A stretch of DNA of 64,000 bases from Paulownia fortunei (lineage: Eukaryota; Streptophyta; Magnoliopsida; Lamiales; Paulowniaceae). The stretch is taken from positions 8,623,694 to 8,687,693 of the forward strand of contig CM033120.1 of the NCBI GenBank assembly GCA_019321725.1. The letters are read 5' to 3'. Shown piece after piece: positions 12,067 through 23,447 of the stretch. The first letter of the stretch is position 1, and each line of letters opens with the position of its first letter. The position numbers were made by a program, and so were the translations under genes. Under the pieces are notes generated by a model, which did not search any database, was not told the origin of the DNA, and saw only the letters and a list, made by a program, of their open reading frames with translations.

Positions 12067-13612
12067 CACATAATGAGAAAATAGGGATCTTTTCAATCAT
12101 TACCCAATGATCACTTAGGCATACACGATATGAAACACTTGTAATGGTACTTACTTTTTCCTTGGAAGTGTATGTCATATATCTGAAATAATACACCATA
12201 CAGACCTTGGTCCAAGTGTCCCCGATACTTCACCTAAGTTTTCTTCTCGTTTGTCCTCAACAAATCATTAATACCAAAAAAACTCAAATCTAGCCATATG
12301 ACAAGTTTAATGGATAGTGAGAATCTATTTTGATTACTCAAGTTAACTACATTAATCTCTTCTTGATCATTCTTCAGGCGACATTTTCCTTATGGTTTTT
12401 ATAGATAATAAATCATAAATGTATCTTCTCTACATGCTACTCAACATCAGATGAGATTGGTCAAGTGAGAAAGCTAACGGCTAGAATTTTAAGCTTGCAA
12501 ACACAAGTGCAGGTTATGTCAAGTATTAAATTTCTTGTGAGTTCAAGGTCGATTCACAGGGAAGTTGTTTGAAGTGTTTAGGTTTATATTTGTTAAAAGA
12601 TGGGTTGAATGTGGTTTAGAGTATAAAAAAAATTATGCTATAATTAAGAAATTAAATTAATAAAAGTATTAAAAATTAGGGATCTGCTCTTGGGTTTTAG
12701 ATAGTGGAGCAATTATTTATTATTATTTTACCTCTTTTAAATTCCACTATTGGAATCCATACACAATGAAGGTTCCAATAAAAAGATATTATCTAATAGC
12801 TCATGCATTAAGGTAATCATGATATAGTCTTACTGTTTGCAAAATATCTCTTAACACCAACACTTGCTTATGGGATCAAGTATTTATGCACACCTTTGTC
12901 TACAACAAATCAAAGTTTCACATTAGTAGTCGATGTAGTAGGAACATACAACAAGCTTAATGAACCCAAGAATTTGTTGTGCCATTGGTGATACATAAAT
13001 CAAGAATCACCACAAAATAAGGAGGGTTTATTCAAAAATTAAAATAATAATACAACAAATTTAAATATTATGCAGCTTTATAACCATTCATCTTCCTTCA
13101 TCAAAATGTTCACCTTTTCTCCTCAATCAAATAAAATTTAGAAAGACATAATGAAAGTAGAAAAGACTAAAAATAAAAAAGAAACTAGAGAATATATTTA
13201 CTTACATTACTACTAGAAAACTTAGTCTAAAAAATATAACAATAAAATTTCTTTACCCCTCTAAAGGTTTTTTTTATGTGTTTCTTCAAAGACATCCAAG
13301 AGCTCCTATTTATAGTAGATGAGTGCCAAAGTGACACCTCCAAATTCACTCCAAATTTACTTCAAATATGCTCTAAATTCACATGTCCTTTTCAGATCTA
13401 ATTTTTGTCACATTTTTCTCGATGAAATCAGTTGATTTTGAAAAAGTGATCAGCATAAAAGTTGTCTGTTAAAGAGCCAAAATAAAACCAAAAAAGACAA
13501 CACATTTTGTGAACAAGTTGGAAGATAATATTTCATTAGATTAAATAAGCATCACAATCAGAAGAAAATGACTATTTTTGCCTAAGTCCATCATGTGTAA
13601 ATCAAAATATAT
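12067..13612 (-). repeat. Gypsy-type LTR, copy T2, rearranged at its 5' end
   Basis: It matches T1 collinearly from 12067 (acataatgag) through the conserved TATA box at 13307-13314 to about 13460. The last part, 13468-13612, matches T1 positions about 8945-9105 in the opposite orientation, so the right end is locally inverted. It lies on the far side of the LOG copy from T1 in the same orientation, and I read it as the 5' LTR of that unit. Beyond 13612 a copia gag fragment begins, so the LTR start is lost. Confidence 0.72.
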
Positions 13613-13635
13613 ACAAGAAATCAACCCCCACAGGA

Positions 13636-13881
13636 ATAGTGCAGCGGTAAGATGGATATCTCGCTTACCTAGTACTTTTACCATAAAACTTTTGTAAGTG
13701 AACATAGATATCATTCGCATGGGCATGTACCTCATGTTGCCTCACAACTCATTTGACATTGATGCTATCAGATAGCATTGAGCTTGCAGATCATCATCAA
13801 CCAGCTTGTGATAATCCACAATCTCCTTCTCACAGGTATATTCCGACACAGCCGGCGGTGGGATCACATCAAGAACCTCAC
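13636..13881 (-). pseudogene. Second copia gag fragment
   Basis: The minus-strand translation reads LDVIPPPAVSEYTCEKEIVD, then LVDDDLQAQCYLIASMSNEL, matching residues about 40-85 of the copia gag at 4299-4595. A frame break follows near 13740. Both ends are cut. To its right is a minus-oriented copia LTR with nothing between, so the LTR 3' part, primer site and gag start have been deleted. Confidence 0.75.
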
Positions 13882-14787
13882 AAGTCATGGGAGACACCTA
13901 GAAAGTGTATCATGACTACCTAGGCTTAGGTGAAATAGCAAGTGAACCTATTTCAATTACGAGTATCATACCTGTAAGGTATTTCTATCAACTAATCTCC
14001 TAATTGAATTAAAAGCATGGAATAATAACCCTAATTGTTCAATAACTATGATTCCATTTCAAGTTTCAATGACTAAGTTAGAAAACCACCATCCAACATT
14101 CATCCTGCCTTGGCCAAGGACTTTGGAGTCATAAACTATGAAAACATAGGAGATTCATTTATTCTGCTAGACAAGTGACGGATCCTTTGTTGAACACTCA
14201 TTAATCTCCATACATATCAATGCAATATCCAACATATCCCTTTTGTGATTGTCAGGTAATCAGAAGATATATCAAATTAAAACACGACATGCACAAGGCT
14301 ACCATGGTGCCTCAAGTAAAAGGACTAATCGTGTACTATCGTAACATGGAAATTCTTATTTCGACAAACAAGTTTCCAATTAAGAATTTCCAGTAGGCCT
14401 GTTCAGTGTACTTGTTCCCTAACAAGCACCCGTACATATGCACTAGTGTCACTACGCTAATATTCACAGAGCGAGATAACCTCTTCATGCGAGTATGCAT
14501 TGAATACGCGAGTATATTGGGCTATTCGATGTCCCATCTAAAAAAAACTCTTGACTTAGAACTAATTTAAGACCAAAGCCATAAATGAATATTTCATGAT
14601 CACCATCAAATGCATGACCATGCCCCATAGTTAAGTTTGGTCTAGGGACTTTATCTAATTACAATATGCAATTAAAGATAAAGAAATTTGCCTATTTTAT
14701 TAATATAATTTGAAAAAGATTATTTTTACAAATACAAGAGTATAAAGGATGCACAATCTAATTGGCATGACGGACACTACTCTAATA
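13882..14787 (-). repeat. Copia LTR D (TGTTAGAGTAGG family), partial, minus orientation
   Basis: Its minus-strand start is TATTAGAGTA at 14787 (ancestrally TGTTAGAG). It is collinear with copy A/C at 32516-36780 and reverse-complementary to copies B (33919-36076) and E (39378-39670). Shared blocks include the stretch around aacctcacaagtcatgg (13882; also 33724) and the one around gattgtcaggtaatcagaag (14250; also 36246). It stops at 13882, about 900 bp into a 2.1-kb LTR. Confidence 0.85.
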
Positions 14788-15418
14788 TTATGACAACTAA
14801 GATATGGGTGATATGAGGACCGCCTTCCTCAATAATTGAGAAAGTAGATTTAGCCTGAGTTCTTCATATGAAAAGGATACAAGTGTTAAATGGTTCACTT
14901 GTAGACATAAAATGCACTTTCTGAAGTTGGAACAATCAATTCACTAAGTTAATCAAATGGTTTAATTTCCTCAAGAATGTGAATGAACCAAGCCTGTACA
15001 AGATTGTGTTGATAACATTCTACTCATAGTGATGGTATAGGAATGTTATGGTCAACTAAGAATTGTTATGTACTATGTTTTCCATGAGGGATCTAGGAAA
15101 ACATCCTAAACATTGAGGATTTAGATTTATAAAGCTCTAAAAAGATATTTGGACTATCCCAAATCTACGTGCATAGAAAGGGTTTAGCATGAGGAATCTA
15201 AGAGGAGATTCTTGCCTATTAGTCATAGTTTTTATTTTTTGAAGTTTGTGTACCTAAAGACTTCTAGAGAAAAGAGAAAATAAATGACTCACGTAATTTA
15301 TGTATCCTCTAGGAAGTATAATGTATGTAAATTTATGTGTGAAATAAGATAACATAAATGCTCTTAGTGTCATGAGTAGATATTAGTTAATTTCATGAGA
15401 AAAGCATTGAAAGTCGTG
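14788..15418 (+). pseudogene. Ty1/copia reverse transcriptase remnant, 5' piece of a split element
   Basis: Plus-strand frames read, in order, the copia RT phrases RTAFLNN (family KTAFLNG), SWNNQFTKLIKWFNFLKNV, NEPSLYK, FSMRDLGK (family FSMKDLG), KRRFLPISH and VIYVSSRKYN, then ALSVMSRY and EKHxKS at 15330-15418. The YVDD box is not readable, and many stops and frameshifts occur. The protein breaks at the start of RNase H and resumes in the same strand and order at 31976 (YLRSTKD), 16.5 kb away. It abuts LTR D, which has the opposite orientation. Confidence 0.8.
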
Positions 15419-15444
15419 ATAAGCTCATAATTCAACATAATTTT

Positions 15445-17742
15445 TGTAATGCCCAATTATCTTCTACATAGCCAGTAATAAGCATCTTTCATGAATACGC
15501 ATCTAACTAATATGCATTATCGAATTACAGTATACAAATAACATGATTGTACGAACATGAATAATTGTTATTATATGCTCCAGTTATGCTTTGACATGCA
15601 TTAGTACATGAAATATGAGATTAAACTTTTATTTCTTAATTTAACATATTCCTTAAGTGCCTTTTTGCAGTGAAAAACTCAGTATCTCAGTTAAGGAAGG
15701 TTGACGTGTTGAATAACCATGAAATGAATTATTGTACTGCTTCATACTTGTTACATTCTAAAGTGATTATCTGCCTAAATATTTTTTTGAAATATGTCAC
15801 ATTTGGCTAAGAACTAAAAGTATGGAAAATGGTGCAATTTGATTGGTAGGTTGACTAGGTTGAATGAAATCATTTTAAACCGCATTGTACTTGATTATAA
15901 CACCAAAGTATCAATTTTTGTCATCTCCCTAGCCTATAAACGTGGCTTTTGGCATGAGAAGACACCAAACATGAGTCAACCAATCATCACCCTCCACTTG
16001 CTTCTCTTTGAAATGTCAAAGAAATTATTTTTATCCATATTTTCTTATGGAATCTCCTAAAAAATGACCAGCCCTTCTTCTCCAAAGTTTCTCTCAAATT
16101 TCTACACTCATACTCACAAAAATTAAATTCAAACTTTAGGAATCTATAGACACAAACTATAACAAATTTCCACTCTTTTAAGCTTGAAAGCCATTAATTT
16201 TGAAGCTTAATTCCAATATAATCAAGGTATATTCTTTTTTACTATTTCTTATGATGAATTTATGGTATTTAGGATGGTTACATGTTTTAGTACATTTTTG
16301 TATGAATGAAAGCTCAAGTGTGATAGACTTGAAGCCAAAACCAAGCTAGTTAAGCTAATTTCTAGCAAAAAAATGATAGCCTTATGAAATATGATCAATT
16401 TACTTGTTTTTATTAATTTTATATGCTTATATTATGTTTGGAAGTACCTATGAATGATTGTGAACAATAGCAATTAGTTTGCTTAATTGATAGTTAGAAT
16501 CAATTTAAGTTAGAATCGAGTTTATTCTAAGTTAATTTTGATGTTTTGGATTGTGTTCATGATTTAGTGGCTGCCCTAAAGTTTAATGTCTTGAATTACT
16601 AGTAAATATGGAGAATGTATTGTTTTTGAGATCATGTAATCGATATGGAATTGTTTACAAAAGATTGAAAAGTGCATATGATTTTAATTAAAATAGATTA
16701 TATAATTTTTTGCAAGGATATTGAAAGGTACATGATTTGATTATGTTAGGCCTTTAACACCTCCTATCTTCCAAAGAGACTGAACTTCTCACTTAGCACA
16801 AAGCAGACATGATGTAAGTTGAAACTTTCATTTGTTGTATTACAAGAAAATGTTATTCATGTTTTAATGTGATTGTCATTACTTGTCAAATGATGTAATG
16901 TTTGATGCATTCATGGTTCATGAAGCATAATATATCAAGAATATAATGAGATTTTTGAAAAGGAAGTATGGTACTTATTGATGGTCGGGTAGGCAAGGGA
17001 CGAGGGAGGGACCGACGTACTCAACAAAAGGTGGCAAATACTTAAGGTTGAAAAATCAATATAGGAAAGTTATAATGAATGAGACAGAATATGGCTAAAA
17101 CCTAAGATTGATAGACCAAATATGAAAAACCCGTATTATTTCTCTTATTGACCAATCATTATGAACAGATTTCGAAAACCAAGGTCTATCATTATCAGTT
17201 AAGTACCACACTTCAAGGGTCCGAAAGAATGATTTATGAAAGAAAGTTATTGAATTAAATAATGCATTCTATGATTTATCAAATTTACATGTACTATATT
17301 TGTTCTTGCATGAGTTTCACCTTACTGAGCCTTTAGCTCATTAGTTTCTTGTGATGCAAGTGAAAATATACATGTTTAGAGGTTGATTGAGTCTCCAGAG
17401 CGGTCGGATAGAGATTTATTCATAAGTCATGCTTCAAGCTATTTTTATAGCCTATTTTGAAAACTTTATTTTTGTTTTTAACTAAGTCGCTCTATTACAA
17501 TTTTGTAAACAAATATGTTAAACTATAGATTGGATAATAGCATTATGTACTCAGTTTTGATTTATGTAAATGATGTGTTTAAAATAGAATGAAACAACAA
17601 ATGAATTCAAGTTCTTTTCTCTTATAGCCAAAAAGGGGAACTTTTCTAGAAACCATAACTCTTTTATTGATAAAAAGTTACATCTCTAAACTTAACTGTA
17701 TCAGCCTGTTTAGGTTTTGCAGTTAGGTTAAGGGGTGTTACA
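15445..17742 (+). repeat. Solo LTR F (gypsy Tekay-like), 2.30 kb, TSD ATTTT
   Basis: It begins TGTAATGCCC and ends GGGGTGTTACA, with the 5-bp repeat ATTTT at 15440-15444 and 17743-17747. There is no primer site after it, so it is a solo LTR left by recombination. Related copies are J (56199-57414, opposite orientation) and G (57415-62589). Blocks around gttatgctttgacatgcatt and ccttactgagcctttagctc are well conserved. No coding frame is credible inside. Confidence 0.88.
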
Positions 17743-17790
17743 ATTTTCAACACTTTTTGATAACACAAAATAGGACAATTTCTCATAAAA

Positions 17791-19100
17791 TGGACAGATT
17801 TGTGCACTTATCTTTCAATGTTTATGTATAGGTGTGTGTAGAGAGAGAAAATGAGCCAAAAAGACATAAAGGAAGAAAACAATGGCAAAGGTATTTACTC
17901 TGCAGCAGCGCCCAAAACTAAGCCCAAGGCATCTCGGCGCCATAGGCATCGTGGTGCCAAATAAGGGAAAAAAATCGAAGTAAGCCACGTTGCGATGCAG
18001 AATAGAGCATCATAGCACCAACTAAAGTAGAGGCAATTCCACCTCAGCACTGTGTAGGGCACCATGGTGCCATATGTGGGCAAGAAATCACGCTACAGCA
18101 TCACTTTCATGCACTGCGATGCCAAATGCTTAAAAAATTCTTCAATTCTTTCTTTGTGAAAAGTGGCGGTCAGAGGCTAATTTTAGCATTTTTATGATAT
18201 ATACACAATAGATACAACTCACACATAACCATCCATGTGATATGCTTGTATATACACTATATACACCTAAGATATCACACTTTACATCACAAAATTTATC
18301 ACCTAACATACTTTACACCGAAATTCTCACACACATTTCCTCTCCACCTAAACCACATAATTCTCCATTATTCTACCCACACTAAACCAAGAACACACAC
18401 ACTCATTGTCAAGGAGCTTAGGATTTGAAGCTAAGAAGAGGAGAAAATTCATTGGACATTGAAGGTTTTGAACAAAAAGTAAAGAATCACTTAGTGGTTG
18501 TAATCTTCTTCTTTCATTTGTTTAGTTTTGAGGAATTTGTAAGAATCATGTTTTTAGGAAACACTTGGTGCTTTCTTAATTTTAATACAAACTAAACCAT
18601 CTCTAGTCAATGCTTGAAACTATTTTATGGAATTATGAGTTAATATATTGTTCATGATTTGGATGTTGTTGAGATTATGTTGAACATGTATTATGTGTTT
18701 AATGCTTTTTTAAGTTTGGCCAACTTTGAAATGCTCTTTGTTGTTGTGATTGAGATAGGAAGGTAGTGTTGCAACAACTGCTCATGTAATGCATGCCATG
18801 GACTATGTCGCTATAGGGATATGGGATTTAGTTTATGCAATAGTCATGGACATAAAGTCGAAAGCTAGTGGAGTTCATAAAGCCTAATGTATCGTTAATT
18901 AATTATACTCATTATAGACGTAAAGCTGGTTGTCTTTTAATGGTTGAATTGATATGTCTTGAGAGAGAGTATCAAGTACAAGCAAAAGTCCCATTGTTGC
19001 ATGATCAAGCACCTAACCATAAAGTTTGCAAATCATAATTAAGTAAAATGGTGATCTATGTCCTTAACCCCTTTGTCTCTTGATTTTAATCTCATGTTTT
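17791..19100 (+). repeat. Athila-like 5' LTR (copy 4a)
   Basis: It is collinear with 30530-31790 in the same orientation. Shared blocks start at tttgtgcacttatctttcaa and include gatatatacac (near 18197) and tcacttagtggttgtaatct (near 18488). It carries about four diverged units of roughly 60 bp near 17900-18130, each containing a 'GCACCATGGTGCC'-like core. The true 5' edge may be at about 15419 (tgataagctcataattc), since 15419-15444 plus 17743-17790 is not explained otherwise and solo LTR F sits within it. The 3' part is lost at about 19100, where gag begins. Confidence 0.7.
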
Positions 19101-19119
19101 CCTTTCCTCTTATAGTTGT

Positions 19120-19480
19120 GATGACCTCAATTCCCATATTGCCAACCTTTTTGAGATATACAACACCTTCAACTATAACAGAGTAACCGATGATGTATTC
19201 TGTTTAAGGCTATTTCAATTTTCTTTAGGGACAAATCTAACTGTCGGCTTAAATCTTTGCCCGCCGGATCCATTATAACTTAGGAGGCCATGGCACAACC
19301 TTTTCTTGCCACTCACCCTCCAAAACTGGAAAGATGAGAAATGATATACCCACCATTTTTTGCCCACATGATTGCAAGAGCAAGCATTTTACAATGGCCT
19401 ATCACCCAAGCATACAAAGATAGTGATGCTTCCATCGCTTAGATTTAAGGTGATAGGGTACACCACATATACGATAAGAA
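19120..19480 (+). pseudogene. Athila-like gag fragment
   Basis: The plus-strand translation from about 19130 reads HIANLFEIYNTFNYNRVTDD then VFCLRLFQFSLGTN and LCPPDPL, followed after stops by LQEQAFYNGLSPKHT. These match the central gag domain of Athila/Tat elements (family: FIEICNTVKINGVP, LRLFPFSLRDKA, FYNGLN). This places gag downstream of LTR 4a and fits a plus-strand Athila-like element that ends at LTR 4b. The rest of gag and all of pol are missing or unreadable. Confidence 0.78.
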
Positions 19481-22400
19481 GCACCCCTTAATCAAACAGA
19501 GACATAGTACCAGTTTCATCTCTAATCTTTGAGAAAATTGGGGTCTTTTCCACATAATAGCATCAACCAAAGACCAGAGCATCTTAGCAGACACTAGATA
19601 GAAATCCCTAGTCACGTCATCACTCTAAAATCTATTAGCAAACTACAAAACATGACAATTAATAAAAAATATTTTAAATGAGAGAATTTTCTTTATATAT
19701 AGTTATAGTACACTGAAACTATTTATTATGGTAAGCGGCCACCACTTTCTCATCGGCGATCATGATTGCCAAGAATGACATAGTTGCAAAGCTTCATCCT
19801 ACCATACAACAACTATCCACACAATCATATGATGTGTAAGTGTGAATAGAGGCCAAGAACTCAAAAATCTAAGGGGTTGACCCTTCATGAACATCACAAC
19901 TGATGACCTATAGCCTTTATAAACTATATGGTAATTGAAAGACTACATAACAAAGTATGAACATCCAGGAAGTTGCAAATGGATTTTTGAACAACCCTGC
20001 AATCATACAGGATGTTAGGATAACAGGTAAGGAATCGGTAGCAGCCTTGAGATCAAAAGAAAATCATTTTTTCTTTCCTCTCAAGTATTGTAATGGTTGG
20101 GTCTGGTTATAGGTACCTTTCATTTTGAACCTTGCTTGTCATGGCCCAATCATGTATAAGCCGTACCAAGGCTTGATACAAGGGTGAGCTAGTAGGGAAT
20201 AACCTTTTCTTCCTTGCTCCCTCAACCTTCATTCTCTCACTCCCCATCATCATTTACTAAAGCCCTTAATGGACGAATCCACTTTTGAAGAATCTATGGT
20301 ATGGGTTTAGCGAGTACCTTCATTCCATTCAGACTGTATCAAGTTCCATCCTTACTCCCCCAAAGGTCTCGATTCCTGTAATCCATCCTTATTGAGCATT
20401 GTATTAGACTTTTTGTATGGGGTTCGAGGGTTCTGCCCTTTTCAAATTATCTTGATGATTTTAGTTCCAAAGAATCAAGGGGCAAAGAAGCTAATCAAAA
20501 GCAAAGGCCAATATATTTCAAATCCAAATCAATTAAATTTCAAAACTTCTTCGATAGGTAAACATTGGTGAATACTAGAGAAGGGGATTTCCATCAATTC
20601 GTTCTATCTCAAGTAAAGCCAATTGAGCGAAATCAAGAATCTCAGACAAAAAAGTGGAGATACCTAACAGCTAATAATCTTATTCATCCCTTATTCTTCT
20701 TTCACTACTTATGAGTTATTGGGTAGCTCATTAGGTGCCTATGTTCTTTATGAATAGTGGTATCTGTAGGTTCTAAAGTATTCTTTGTGGTACTACCAGT
20801 ACTAGTATATAAATAAAATCTGTAGGCTACATGTCCATATCTGCCAGTTTATGGATTCTACTAACACTAAGTTTTAGGTGCTAAAGTTATGCTAGTCAAG
20901 TTCGTGAAAAGAGTCATTCATCTAGGAGTATCTTTAACTCATGCTTAGAAGGTCCCTAAAAAGAAGTATGGCTCTAGTTTTGTAGTCCAAGTCCATAGCT
21001 TCGATAGTCTTTCTTAAATTGAGGGAGATCATGCAACTCATAGTGGTCTAATCTCATCTCAGCAAAAGTACAAAACAAGACGAGAAGCCTATACTCCCAG
21101 CCCTCTTCCCAATCTCAGTCAAGTCGTAGATCAGATTAGTTCAGTTCACTACTTATGCACATGGGTACGAGAATTCCTATGATCGACTTATTTTTCTTTA
21201 CTTATATTATTTTGATGTGACTCACTTCGATATGAATATTCAGGCTAATGAAAGTCAAAGCCATCATATTCGTATGGTTCTCACTTTATTCTTTAGCCAG
21301 TTGCTCCTAAAATAATAAAACTCATATTAGTCGGTTGGTTGATTGAAGTGCAGGTGTCCTCTAAGAGTCTGCTAGTTACAGGAACATTCACTAGAGAGGG
21401 ACTTCTGTATTTAGTCAATGAAGATCCACCCCCAAAGGACCACTCTTCCCCACTTAAAGATCATTAGCGGGACTCAAGGTGAGAAGAATCCTTCTTAGAT
21501 AAAGCATAAAGAGCCATTCCTTCAAAGAAAATGTGAAGGGCTCAGTGTAGAACTCAACCTCGATAAATACCTATAAAAGAAGAAAAGGAAACTCAATAAC
21601 TACTTGATAGAATTAGTTACGGATGCAAGTGTAATAGTCTTTGAGTAGAGAAGTGAGATGGGAAAAGACTTCTTGGTATGAAAGCTGGTAGTGAATTTCA
21701 CTCTATATCAAGACGCCCAGTCTATTATATATCTGTGTACCATCTGAAAATATCAATTAGAGACTATTATCTGATTGAGAATAAGAAGAAGAATGCTTGC
21801 GTGCTTAGAGGTGGGTGAAAGAGTTTGATTTAAGAATGAATATCCGCTCAATCCATTTTTATCCTACTTCTTCCAAGAAGTCTTTAGCGGTATATTGGGA
21901 TTAGTTAGTCAATAGTGGAAGAGTTTTCTCTACTTATAAGTTTGGCATTTTTTTAACCATTCGAAGGCGGATGCACGAAAAGGTTGTTTAAGTTGCTATT
22001 TAATTATTATTACCTAGTATCGCAATCACTCCCATAAGGAATGCTTAGTTAATAGAATTTTAGCTACGAAAAGAAAAGAAAGTTCTAATATTACTGTCGG
22101 CTTATGGTCGAATGCCTTCTTATTCTCATTATGACTGGACTTGTCATTGTTGTTTAGTTTGTGCCACTACTCTATCTAGAAGGGATAATCCTTTTTTGCC
22201 TTAAACTTTCAACATAGAAAGTTTGAAACCATTTTCCACTGTCAGAATCATTCCTCACACTATCAATACTCTGACCTGAGAACAACCTAAGACCTATAAA
22301 AAATACCCCTTCGCAAAAAGAAAAACCTTAAGGATAAGCCAAAGTTGTATTCAATCTGGTGTGGTCTCTTTTTTTTTTATATGGCTTATAGAACTTATGG

Positions 22401-22985
22401 ACTTGGTGAAAGAGGAGCATCTTTGATCCCATTGGCTGAGCAAATCTCATTCCTGTACAACAATTAGGAGCTAGAGCGCTTCTATTTTCCCACCCAAGAG
22501 TGATCCTCGGCTAAGAATATTGATCAAACTTGCTTACCCAGTAAAAGGAAGTTGACTACCTTATGAAAGAACAAAAGAGAACATATTCTTTTCTATTTGT
22601 TAGAGTGATTGGCTCTATTTTCAAATTTAGGAATTAAAGTATAGTAGACGAGTAAAATAAATCAAGGTTCTTTATGGCAGTCCAACTATTTAACTTGAAA
22701 ACCGCTAGTAAACTCCACTCGTAAGCATAGCCAGTGGAGTCTCCTTCTATAAGTGCTTTTCAATCTCGCTTCAACTCCTTTCAGAGGTCGGGGGCTTATG
22801 TGAATCTTTCCTTCAATCAATTGCACATTTTCGAATTGAGATTCAATGATTGTTGAGTGAATGAAGCTAAGTCAGTAGCTAACCAGGGCTGGAGAGATGC
22901 CAACAAGAGATGAGAACTTTCGAGATAAGTCAGACCATTTCTTTTTCGATATCAGAAGAGTCAGCATTAGAGGTCTTTTTGGCTT
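19481..22985. other. Noncoding interval, in part resembling plant mitochondrial intergenic DNA
   Basis: No protein is recognised. From about 20000 to 22985 the composition changes: GC is visibly higher than in the flanks, poly-A/T runs are fewer, and phrases such as those around 20230-20420, 21420-21560 and 22290-22460 read like plant mitochondrial spacer DNA. No mitochondrial gene can be named. The stretch lies where pol of the surrounding Athila-like element should be. 19481-20000 has no signal that I can assign. Confidence 0.35.
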
Positions 22986-23447
22986 AAGCATAAGCGGTCT
23001 GGGAGGAAGCTACTCGAAGGGAAGACATTTAAAGAAAGCGCTTCTTTGGAGGCAACCCAAGCCCTTTTTTTCCTTCACTTTTAAATACTTTCTTAATCAG
23101 AATTTGCAGCATGCTTTCTTTCTAGATTTAAGCATGTTTAGTTTTCATTTGCTTACTTATTGCTTTGTTTTAGTTTTTGCTTTGTTTTTGCTCTATTCTT
23201 TCTTTATGTCCCTCTTCTTAGTTGTAGGATTCCATCTCCTTGGTGTAAAGAACTCATATGCACATCTACTAAAATAGGAGAGTTTCTCCTTTTCCTATTA
23301 TTGCTTATTATTGCTTTCAACATTGAAGATAATGTTGTAGTTAAGGTTGGGGGTGGGAATTATATGGTTATATATGAAAAAATGAGCCAATTTTTTCAAT
23401 TCTTATGGGTGAGTTGTGTGTAGTTACATGTTGTGTGTGAGGAAAGT
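22986..23447 (+). other. Post-pol region of the Athila-like element (left of nested insertion)
   Basis: It contains the Athila landmark ttggaggcaacccaagcc (23046-23063), then the inverted repeat aacattgaagataatgtt (23319-23336) and the G-rich run gttgggggtggg (23346-23357). The same post-pol signature is seen at 10803-10836. The open frames here (for example 22897-23277) are hydrophobic, T-rich read-throughs without family resemblance. The region is interrupted at 23447 by the Tekay-like element and resumes at 29682. Confidence 0.65.

Noticed and set aside
17895..18083. A 62-codon minus-strand frame
   Set aside because: It lies in the tandem-repeat part of LTR 4a and has no counterpart in LTR 4b.
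22897..23423. Two overlapping plus-strand frames of 126 and 87 codons
   Set aside because: They cross from the mitochondrial-like stretch into the Athila post-pol region, are hydrophobic because of T-runs, and cover the noncoding landmarks ggaggcaacccaa and the inverted repeat.
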